The position numbers and the translations under genes are program-made. Source: an uncultured Clostridia bacterium (GTDB lineage: Bacteria; Bacillota; Clostridia; TANB77; CAG-508). From it: a stretch of DNA of 59,344 nucleotides. Location: NCBI GenBank assembly GCA_944390405.1, contig CALXPS010000006.1, positions 1 through 59,344 of the forward strand. Reading direction: 5' to 3'. Every line of letters starts with the position of its first letter. The stretch's first letter is position 1. Under the pieces are notes generated by a model. The model had not been told where the DNA came from, ran no database searches, and was given only the letters and a program-made list of their open reading frames with translations. This document shows positions 27,151 through 37,100 of the stretch, in pieces.

Positions 27151-28287
27151 TTAATCTCCTAAGCAGATTCCTAGATTTCTTGCTACTTTTACAAGGTCAT
27201 CATCCATTTTTACTGTTTTTATATTTGTAGTTGCTGTTCCTCCTGAACGTGCCCCTATTTCTTTATTATTTCCTACTACATCTTCTAGTGGAACATATCC
27301 TAGTTTTCCATCTTTTAGAGTTACTAGAACATTAAATTTTCCTTCTAAAGCTAATTCCATAGCTTTATATCCATATTTTGTTGATAATACCCTATCAAAT
27401 GATGTTGGAGTACCTCCCCTTTGAACATAACCTAAAGTTGTATTTCTTGAAATCATCCCTGTTAAATTTTCTAAATCTTGTGCTACTTTTTCTCCTATTC
27501 CGCCTAATCTTACATTATCAAGTCCTTTTCCATCACTTAGAGTTTTCTTTACTACCATTTCTCCATCTTTTGGTTTTGCTCCTTCTGATACAACTACTAT
27601 ACTAAATTTTTTGCCTTGTTTTTTTCTTTCATTTATTTTCTCTACAACTTTATTTATATCATATGGTATTTCTGGAATTAATGCAATATCTGCTCCTCCT
27701 GCTATAGCAGATTCTAGTGCTATCCACCCTGCGTATCTACCCATTACTTCTAACACCATTATTCTATGATGTGATTCTGCTGTTGAGTGTAATCTATCTA
27801 ATGCTTCTGTTGCAACAGATACAGCTGTGTTGTACCCAAATGTAATTTCACAATGTGCCACATCATTATCTATTGTTTTTGGTACTCCTATTACGTTTAA
27901 TCCTTTTACTGAGAAATCTCTTGCTGATTTTTGTGTTCCATCTCCTCCTAATGTGAAAATACAATCAAAACCTGCTTTTCTTACATTTTCTATACATTGG
28001 TCTGAAACATCTTTATATACAGTTTTGCCATCTTCTTCTACTTTTAAATTAAATAGGTTTGTACTATTTGAAGAGCCAATTATTGTTCCTCCTCTGTGTA
28101 ATAATCCTGATGCGCTTCCATTTGATTCTAGTTTTATATAGTTGTTTTCATAAAGTCCTTTATATCCTTCTATATATCCATAGCACTCAACACCATTTGT
28201 TTCTGCTGTTTTTACTATTGCTCTTATAACAGCATTTAACCCTGGGCAATCTCCTCCATTTGTGATAATTGCAACTTTTTTAATCAT
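27151..28287 (-). CDS. pfkA: 6-phosphofructokinase, 378 aa
   Basis: Phosphorylates fructose 6-phosphate in glycolysis. Motifs are TNGGDCPGLNAVIRAI (about 9-24), LGGDGTQKSA (about 113-122), PKTIDND (about 136-142) and MGRYAGW (about 183-189). GGDG favours ATP, whereas Lys in PKTIDND is also seen in PPi-using enzymes, so the phosphoryl donor is not certain. At 378 aa it belongs to the longer group of PFKs rather than the 320-residue allosteric type. Confidence 0.9.
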   Translation of the reverse strand: MIKKVAIITNGGDCPGLNAVIRAIVKTAETNGVECYGYIEGYKGLYENNYIKLESNGSASGLLHRGGTIIGSSNSTNLFNLKVEEDGKTVYKDVSDQCIENVRKAGFDCIFTLGGDGTQKSARDFSVKGLNVIGVPKTIDNDVAHCEITFGYNTAVSVATEALDRLHSTAESHHRIMVLEVMGRYAGWIALESAIAGGADIALIPEIPYDINKVVEKINERKKQGKKFSIVVVSEGAKPKDGEMVVKKTLSDGKGLDNVRLGGIGEKVAQDLENLTGMISRNTTLGYVQRGGTPTSFDRVLSTKYGYKAMELALEGKFNVLVTLKDGKLGYVPLEDVVGNNKEIGARSGGTATTNIKTVKMDDDLVKVARNLGICLGD

Positions 28288-28322
28288 ATTTATCTCTCCT
28301 TTATATATATTGTAACTTAATG

Positions 28323-29552
28323 TTATTTATTTTCTTTTGCCATCTTAATAGCATCCTTTAAACTTAATCTTGCTCCTGTGTTTAAAATTGTTGATGAATA
28401 AACTTTTATAGCTATAACTGCTAGTAGTATTGTTGTAACTATTAATACTATTAATGATGTAACAATTTCACTATTTGTAGCTGTTCCCATCATAATTCTA
28501 AGTGGCATACTAAAAGGTGATGATATTGGAACTATTCCAGATATTTGGTTCATATTGCTACTAGGGTTCATCATTGAAAAATATGCTAAATAAAATCCTA
28601 TAACTGCTATAAAATTGATTGGTCCATTTGCATATTGTACATCCTCTGGTTTACTTACTGTACTACCTGTTAGGGCAAATCCTAAAGAATATAATGCATA
28701 TCCAAAGCAGAAGTATACTAATGTTAAAATTACTAGTTTTGGTGTAATACTAGAAAGGTCAAATATTGAGTTTAATAATTCTGGATCCATACAAAACTTT
28801 GCTGATATACCTGCAACAACTATCATTAATATTATTTGTACTAGTCCTACAATTCCTATTCCTAATGTTTTCCCTAGCACTATTGTTTTGCTATCTGTTG
28901 ATGTTACTAGAGTTTCTATAATTTTTGATGTTTTTTCTGTTGTTATTGATACTGAAACTTGTTGTGCACAGAAGAATATTGCATAAAATAAAACTAATGA
29001 TATTATCATCATAATAGCTACATTACCTTTTGCTGCATTTTCATCTGTTTCTATAAGTTCAACATCAAATTGTGGTTCTATGGCTGCTATTTCTTCTGGT
29101 GTTATATTTAATTTTGATATTTGAACATTACTATATAAATTTGTAAAACTTGCTATTAATGTTTGTGGAACACTTCCAAAATTCATTGATGCACTTTCTA
29201 CTATGTATTCCATTTTTACAGTATTATCATTTTTTGTAAATTTAATGCATGCATCTATATCATTTTCTACTTTTTGCTTTATTTGTTCTTGGCTTAGGTT
29301 TTCTGTTGTTATTTCAAAAGTGTATCCTAATTCCATGTTGTTTAAATATTCTACTTGCCCATCAAATAAATTTTCAGGGTCTATTACTAATACTTTTTCG
29401 TCTAAACTGTCTGTACCAAACATGCTCATTATGTTTGGTATATTAAATGCTAATACTATAATAATTAATAAAACTAATGTTGAGAATATGAATGATTTTC
29501 TTCTAAGCATTTCTTTAATGGTAAATCCTGTAACTATTCCTAAATTTTTCAT
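28323..29552 (-). CDS. ABC-2 type export permease (NatB-like), 409 aa
   Basis: It has one transmembrane helix near the N-terminus (FIFSTLVLLIIIVLAFNIP), a large extracytoplasmic domain (about 50-170), then five or six helices from about 180. This is the NatB/ABC-2 layout. The ATG at 29552 fits AGGTAGGTG better than the longer GTG frame at 29561. The ATPase gene stops at 29554, leaving one base between them, so the two are translationally coupled. The substrate is unknown; NatAB-type exporters move Na+ or antimicrobial compounds. Confidence 0.8.
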   Translation of the reverse strand: MKNLGIVTGFTIKEMLRRKSFIFSTLVLLIIIVLAFNIPNIMSMFGTDSLDEKVLVIDPENLFDGQVEYLNNMELGYTFEITTENLSQEQIKQKVENDIDACIKFTKNDNTVKMEYIVESASMNFGSVPQTLIASFTNLYSNVQISKLNITPEEIAAIEPQFDVELIETDENAAKGNVAIMMIISLVLFYAIFFCAQQVSVSITTEKTSKIIETLVTSTDSKTIVLGKTLGIGIVGLVQIILMIVVAGISAKFCMDPELLNSIFDLSSITPKLVILTLVYFCFGYALYSLGFALTGSTVSKPEDVQYANGPINFIAVIGFYLAYFSMMNPSSNMNQISGIVPISSPFSMPLRIMMGTATNSEIVTSLIVLIVTTILLAVIAIKVYSSTILNTGARLSLKDAIKMAKENK

Positions 29553-29553
29553 A

Positions 29554-30444
29554 CTATGCACCTACCTTTTCTATGAAGATTTCGTTTAGAGTAGGTTTCT
29601 TAAATTCAAATTTAATTACTCTAATATTTGTTTCTGCTAATTTTTTAAATAGTTCTTCACCTTGTTTTTCTTTCTTTATTTTTACTAGGTAATGATTATC
29701 TGTATTCTCTATAATTTCTAATCCAGCTTGTTTTATAATATTATCTATGTTTTCCACTGTAATAATTTCTATTTTTTCTGATGGATAACCATTTTTTATT
29801 TTTGCTAAATTTCCTTGTAGAACTGTTGTACCTCTATTTAATATTGTTAAATCTGTACAAAATTCTTCTACTGAAGCCATTTGGTGGCTAGACATTATAA
29901 TATATTTATTTTCTTTTATAAGTTCTTTCATTACTTTTTTTAGTGTTTCTGTATTTACTGGATCCAAGCCACTAAAAGGTTCATCTAAAACTATTAATTC
30001 TGGGTCATTCATTACTGATATTATAAATTGTATTTTTTGCTGATTTCCTTTTGATAGTTTTTCTGCTAACATATCTCTATATTCTTCCATGTCTAGTCTT
30101 TTAAGCCAATAATCAATTGCTTCATTTGCCTCTTTTTGTTTCATACCTTTTAGTCTTGCAAAATACATCAATTGGTCATATATTTTTGTTTTTGGATATA
30201 CTCCTCTTTCTTCTGGCATATATCCAAAATTAACATTTTCTCTTTTTACTTCTTTTCCATTCCAACTTATGGTGCCAGATGTTTTCTTTATTATACCTAA
30301 AATCATCCTTATTGTGGTAGTTTTACCTGCACCATTTGTTCCAAGTAGCCCATATACTCCTGGTTTATCTATGGTAATATTTAAATGCTTTACTGCTTCT
30401 TTGGTTCCAAAGTTTTTGCATACATCTTTAAGCTCTAATCCCAT
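29554..30444 (-). CDS. ABC transporter ATP-binding protein (NatA-like), 296 aa
   Basis: The motor subunit of the adjacent exporter. Walker A is GLLGTNGAGKTTTIR (about 33-47), the signature KLSKGNQQK (about 134-142), Walker B LIVLDEPFSGLDP (about 153-165) and the switch His in MSSHQMAS. The C-terminal accessory domain (about 215-296) is typical of NatA/CcmA-type subunits. The ATG follows GAGGGGA. Confidence 0.93.
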   Translation of the reverse strand: MGLELKDVCKNFGTKEAVKHLNITIDKPGVYGLLGTNGAGKTTTIRMILGIIKKTSGTISWNGKEVKRENVNFGYMPEERGVYPKTKIYDQLMYFARLKGMKQKEANEAIDYWLKRLDMEEYRDMLAEKLSKGNQQKIQFIISVMNDPELIVLDEPFSGLDPVNTETLKKVMKELIKENKYIIMSSHQMASVEEFCTDLTILNRGTTVLQGNLAKIKNGYPSEKIEIITVENIDNIIKQAGLEIIENTDNHYLVKIKKEKQGEELFKKLAETNIRVIKFEFKKPTLNEIFIEKVGA

Positions 30445-30593
30445 AATATTCCCCTCTTTCTTCTATTTTTCTGGAAATAATTATATACTAAACTTCTAAT
30501 GTTTGCAATAGTTTTTTAGTGTATTTTTTGGATATTGGTAAATACTATGTATAGCATTAAATATGCTTATCTTATCATATATGGGGGTTTTTT

Positions 30594-31022
30594 ATGGGAA
30601 ATGAAATTGAAATTTTAAAAGAGATTAATCAAAATTCAAAAATGGGTATGGATTCTCTTAGCACCGTTTTGAAAAAAGTTGAAGATAGTGATTTTAAAGA
30701 ATTACTAAATACTCAGCATGATGAATATCAAAATATTTATGATAGAACTCAAGAATTACTTATAAAACATAATGCTTCAATGGAAGACACTCCACCTATG
30801 CAAAAAGCCATGTCTTGGATGGGTATTCAATTAAATACTTTAACTGATTCTAGTAATTCTAAACTATCTGAACTTTTAATTCAAGGTAATGATATGGGTG
30901 TTGTTAAAGGCACTAAATTACTAAATAATTATTCTTTTATGAATAATGAAATTAAAAATATTTTGTCTGATTTTGTCAGATTGCAAGAGAAAAATATTGA
31001 TGATTTGAAAGAATATTTATAA
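30594..31022 (+). CDS. Helical-bundle hypothetical protein (ferritin-like), 142 aa
   Basis: An all-helical cytoplasmic protein with no signal or membrane segment. Helices include IEILKEINQNSKMGMDSLST, FKELLNTQHDEYQNIYDRT, and a conserved-looking TLTDSSNSKLSELLIQGNDMG. The pattern suggests a DUF2383-like or ferritin-like four-helix bundle, but clear metal ligands are not evident. The ATG follows GGGGG. It is monocistronic between the divergent ABC operon and a palindromic repeat. Confidence 0.6.
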   Translation: MGNEIEILKEINQNSKMGMDSLSTVLKKVEDSDFKELLNTQHDEYQNIYDRTQELLIKHNASMEDTPPMQKAMSWMGIQLNTLTDSSNSKLSELLIQGNDMGVVKGTKLLNNYSFMNNEIKNILSDFVRLQEKNIDDLKEYL

Positions 31023-31065
31023 TATTTGTTACCATTCATATTCAAATAGAAGAAACCTACCAATA

Positions 31066-31171
31066 TTTGTAGGGGCGAGCATTGCTCGTCCTTGTTTCGT
31101 ATAATTACCTAGATATTAATGTTAATATATAATCTAAAAAACGGACGAGCAATGCTCGCCCCCCCTACAAA
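31066..31171. repeat. GTAGGGGCGAGC-type palindromic repeat
   Basis: TTTGTAGGGGCGAGCATTGC (31066 on) is mirrored by a right arm ending GCTCGCCCCCCCTACAAA at 31171, with three extra C. Each arm contains the palindrome CGAGCAWTGCTCG. It belongs to the widespread class of GTAGGGGCGA-type intergenic repeats and separates two convergent genes, where it could terminate transcription. Confidence 0.75.
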
Positions 31172-31192
31172 GTTATACAAAATAAACTTCTC

Positions 31193-34100
31193 TTACATTT
31201 CTATTTCTACTTCATATATTCCACCTTCGCCATTTAATATTATTTCTTTTTCTTCTACTTCTCTTCCATTTAAATAGAATTTTTCTACTCCTGTATTTTT
31301 ACTGTTATTGTTTTTTACTTTTATATTATATATACTATTTTTAAATCTATATCTAATGCTATATTCTTTCCAGTCTTTAGGTATACACGGTTCTATTTTT
31401 AAAACATTATTTTTTATTTTTAATCCTAATATATTTTCTATTCCTGCTTTATAAAACCAGCTACTTGAACCTGTATACCAAGTCCATCCACCTCTGCCTG
31501 CTAAACTTTCTGCTCCGTATATATCTGCTGGTATTACATATGGTTCTACTTTATATTTTATTGCTGTTTCTCTTGTTCTGGAATGTTCTATTGGATTTAT
31601 CATTCTATAATATTCAACTGCTTTATCTCCAAATCCTAATTTTGTAAAAGCAATTATTGCCCACATTGCAGCATGTGTGTATTGACCACCATTTTCTCTT
31701 ACTCCTGGTAGATATGCTTTTATATATCCTGGTTCCATTTTTGTTTTATTAAATGGTGGGTCTAGTAATTTTATTATTCCGTTTTCTTTATCTATTAAAT
31801 GATTTTCTAAACTTTCCATTGATATATATTTTTTGTCATTATCTGCAGCTCCTGATATTACACCCCAGCTTTGTGATATACTGTCTATCCTACATTCTTC
31901 GTTTTCTATGCTGCCTATTGGTTCTCCATCATCTGTAAATGCTCTTTTGAACCATCTACCATCCCAACCTGCTGTATTTAATGCTCGTTTTAAATTTTCT
32001 TTTACTTGTTTGTATTTTTCTACTTTATCTAAATCATTCATTTCTTCACATATTGGTATAAATCTGTTTAGTATTTCATATAAGAAAAATCCTAGCCATA
32101 CACTTTCACCTTTTTTCTTGTTTCCTACTGTGTTTAATCCATCATTCCAGTCTCCTGAGCCTATTTTAGGAAGTCCATTTTCTCCAAAATTTAATGATTT
32201 TTCTATTGCTTTTATACAATGTTCATATATGCTACCTTTAATATCTGATTCTAAATATAAATCATATCTTTCATCTACTCCTTCTTCTAATGGTGCTCCT
32301 TGTAAATATGGTGTTTCTATTTTTAGAAATTCTTTATCTCCTGTATATTCTATATATTCACTCACTACATAACATAGCCATAATAAATCATCTGAGAATC
32401 TTGTTCTTATTCCTCGCTTTGTTTCCTCATGCCACCAGTGTTCTACATCTCCTTCTAAAAATTGATGTCTGCTTTGAGTTAGTATTTGATTTTTCATTAG
32501 TTCTGAGTTGATATATTTTACTCCCAATGTGTCTTGAAGCTGGTCCCTAAATCCTATTGCACCACCTGATTGATAATAACCTGTTCTTGCCCATAATCTT
32601 GAGACTATTGTTTGATAAATTGCCCAACCATTTAGCATTATATTTATAGATTCTAAAGGCGTTTTTACTTGTATTCTTGTTAATAACTCATACCAGAATC
32701 TTTTTACTTGGTTTAGTTCTTCACGCGCATTTGATATTTTAGAATATTTATATGCCATATCTTTTGCATTTAGTAGATTTTCCTCTTCTCCCAAGAATAA
32801 TACTATTTCTCTGTTCTCATATGCTTCTAGTTCTATTTCTAATTCTATTGCAATACAAGAATTTTCGCCTAACCCACTTTGAGAGCTCAAACTTACTGCA
32901 TTTATTGCCTTCGGATTGTCTATTTTTCCATTTCCTATAAATTCATCTTTACTACCTGTGTATGATTTTATTTTTTCATTACTTCCACAATATACTATTT
33001 CTCCTTTGAAATTGTCTGTATATAGATTTTGTGCTGTTACTACATTATTTTGCATATTTACATTTATATAACCATTTGTTTGTATTTCGTCTTCCCCTAG
33101 TACTGGTTTTATATAATATAATATTTTTAAGTTTTTCTTTTCGCTAGATGTGTTTTTCATTTTTAGAATGTTTATTTTTACTTTATTTTCCTTTGCTACA
33201 AATGTTTCTAATTCTTGTATTATTTGATTTTTTATGGTTTTTAAATTCACATATCCAAATCCATATTTTATATAGTATTCTTGTTCTAATGGTGTTATGT
33301 TTTCACATAGACTCCAATATTCTCCTGTTTCCTTATCTTTAATATATATTATTTCCGAAGGTATATCTATATTTGCACTATTGTTCCAAGCAGATATTCT
33401 GTTTAATCTGCTGTTTTTGCTCCAAGTAAATCCTCCTAGATTTTGTGTTATAACTGTTCCAAAATTTGGATTTGCTAAAATGTTGCTCCATGCTGTTGGT
33501 AGTTTATTTCCTTTACTTACTTTCATTTTATACTCTAATCCATTTTCTGTAAATCCTCCATAGTCGTTATAATATTTTAAGTTTGAATAATCTTCTGGTA
33601 GACTCTCTATTTCTCCATTTGAAATATATATTCTTCTCTCTTCTTCCCCTATATTTTTTATTTTCTCTCCATATTCTTCTTCTAAGTCATTTAATTGTGT
33701 TTCTATATTTCCAAGTGATGCATTTAGAATTAGATTGCTTCTAAAATGTAGCAAATCTTTGTCTTCTCTTGTTATTTCTTTTTCATTTATTACAAATATT
33801 CCACCAAATACATTCTTTAAAAATGCTAATTGCCTATTTTGTATTTCATTTTCTATTTCAAATTTTATAAAATGTTCATAACTATTTTTTTCTTCATTTA
33901 ATATTACTAAATCTATTTTAATATTTTTACTTCTGAAAAATTCCATTGCTTTTAAGCAGTCTCTTATTATATGCATGTCATTTACATCTTTTATTTTTAT
34001 TAGTAATATTGGTAAATCTCCTGATATTCCAAATTTCCAAAGTTCACTTTGTGAATATATTCTATGTGGTAATTTTGTTAAAATATCTTTTCTCATAGGA

Positions 34101-37100
34101 TTTTGGAATATTAAATAAGATAACATTTTTTGATATTTTTCTATATCTGTTCCTTTTAAGCATAAATAAATTGTTTCCGCTTCTGTTTTTGCTTTTGATA
34201 GTTCAAATACTTTTGTAATTGTATTTGAGTTTGAATAATTCTGCAATACTTTTCTTGCTATATCTTCTTCATAAGCTACTGTTATAATTAAATCAAGTGT
34301 TACAGTTTCATTTGGCAATATTTTTACAGTTCTTTTTATAGCAACACATGGGTCTGTAACTAGCCCTAGATTTTTTGAAAAAGGTTTTGAATTTTTTATT
34401 GCTTCTGGTGTTTTAAAATTACCTTTTCCCATAAATTTTTCTTTATCTATTTCATATTCTACATCTCCTATTGTTTCACTTTCTGTATATAATGTTACTC
34501 CTGCATATATATCTTTTTGTTTTTCTCCTCGTTTCTTTCTTTTTATTAAAATATTGCCATTACCTATTTCCTTAAATATTAAGAATAAATTGTTAAAAGC
34601 TGTATGTGCATAATCTTGAGGAGCAGTTGACAATACAGGTTCAAAATAGCTTGTTACTTCTAATGTTTCTATATTGTTGCCATTATTAGTAAGCTCTAGC
34701 CTTCTTACTTCTACTGCCTCTTCTGGTGCTACTGTTATTTTTGTCTTAACTTCTATACTTCCTTCTGTTTTTACATATTTAATTTTATCTGGTGCAAATA
34801 TTACTTTACTTTTCTGTCCTGGTGTGTTCGAATATATCTGTTTTGTATTTAGATTTTTTATATAAAAGAATATGCCCTGATCATAATCTGCTGTTTCTTT
34901 ATATCTGTTTATTAATAAGTTATTGAATTTGCTATATCCAGTTCCTTTTAAATTAGTTATAACTGTATATTTCCCATTTGAAATTGCATTTGCTGTATTT
35001 AAGTTTGAATTTATTTTTGTGTATACTTTCTCTGTATAATTTTCGTAATCTTTTAATTTTAGTTTCTGCACTTTTTCTTTCTTTTCTTTTGTTATTATTG
35101 CTTTTTCTGGCATACGTTCTTGTAATAAGATATCTATTGCTTCTATTTCTGGGTTACTACTAAATCTTTTTACTAATATTCTATCATTTATTAGATTATT
35201 TATTGAAAGCAATATTAGTCCTTGGTGATGTGCCATATATGTTTTTACTGTTTCATACATTTCTCCATATTTTAACCTTGCAAGTGTATAATCTATAGAT
35301 TCGTAAAATCCATATTCAGCATACATTCCTTGTCGTTCTAATCTTCGTAAATTTTCTATTGCTCCTTTTGCATCATACATCAGGCTTAAGAATATAGCAT
35401 ATGATGATACAACCATATCTTCTTCTAAACCTCTTTTTAGTCCCAGCCAAGGTATACCAAATGCTTTATATTGATAGTTATTATTTAAATCTCTTAAATT
35501 GAATGCTGCTTCTGAAATTCCCCAAGGTATTCCTAATTCTTTGGCATATTTTTTCTGACTCATTAGCATAAATCTACAAGATTCATCTAATAGGCTTCCT
35601 TTATATGTTTTTATATTTACGTTTGGCATTAGATATTCAAATGCAGTTCCTGACCATGATATAAGTCCTTTATATCTATTTAGTGTTGTTAACGTTCTGC
35701 TTAAGCTATTCCAATGCTTTACTGGTACTTGTCTTTTAGCTATTGCTATTAAACTCACTTGCCTTGCTTCTGAAGCTAGTAGGTCATAATACGAATCTGT
35801 TAGTTTATTTTCTTCTACGTTAAAACCAATTGAGAAAATCCTTTTTTTATCATCATATAATACTGCAAAATCTGTATTATTGATTATATCGTCTATGGTT
35901 TGCACAATACTTGCTTTTTTGTTATTTTCTGCTTGTAATATGAATTGTTTTAAAGTATATAAATAACCTATAAAGTTACCACTATCTACTGTTGATATAT
36001 ATCTAGGAACCAATGGCTCTAGAGTTTTAGTATTATACCAGTTATATAAATGCCCATTCCATTTTGAAAGTTTTTGTACCGTTTCAAGCATTTTCTCTAT
36101 TAATTCTATTGCATTGTCTAATGATGTAAATCCTAAATCGTAACTTGAGCATACCGCTAAAAGCCCTAATCCAATATTAGTTGGCGATGTTCTATGTGCA
36201 ATTTTTTCCTTTCTATCTTCTTGATAATTATCTGGTGGTAAAAAATTGTTTTCTAGGTTAATATTTTCTTCAAAAAATTTCCACGTTCTTTTTGCTATTT
36301 CCATACAATAGTCTATATCTTGTTTGTTTAAACTGTTTATTGCCTTTTCTTCTTTTTCTTCTTGACTTACGTACCATGCAATAGTTGGTGCTATAATAAA
36401 TAAAATTCCAAATATAAAAAATGGGATTTTAAAGTATATAGTTCCTAATATAATTAGTAGTAATCCTACAATCCAGTTTGTTGATAAGTTTTTATAGTAG
36501 GATATTAAACTATTTTTGCTCTGTCTTTCTGCTTCTTCAGATGTCATCCATTCTAAAAGATTTTGTTTTGATATATTCATTCTATAAATAGTTTTCACAA
36601 TCGCATTTAACATTGTATATGCTTTGCTCGGCAATAAGGTTATCTCTAGAAATCCTCGTATAATACTTGCTTTTATTCCGCTTATTGATTTTAGAATGTT
36701 TTTATGAGCTGATATAAATTCTGCATTTATATTTTTCTTAAATATAATATAATTTATTATATCTAATATAGTAGGAGAAACAAGTGATATTATAGCAATT
36801 AGAAAAATTGCCGTATTGGGGATGTTTAGTATTTCTAATATTGCGCTTATTACTAGCATAATTGCTACTGCTACAGTTATTAAACTTCTTCTTAAATTAT
36901 CTAATATTTTAAATCTTGATAAAATATTTAATGGATTTATTTTTTTGCTATTGTCTTTTGTTTTTATAACATTTTTTGTCCATCTAAAAATTTGCCAATC
37001 TCCTCTTGTCCATCTATGTTGCCTATTTATATAACTACTATATTTAAATGGGAAACCATCTAATAGTAAAATATCTGTTGCTAAACCACACCTTAAATAA

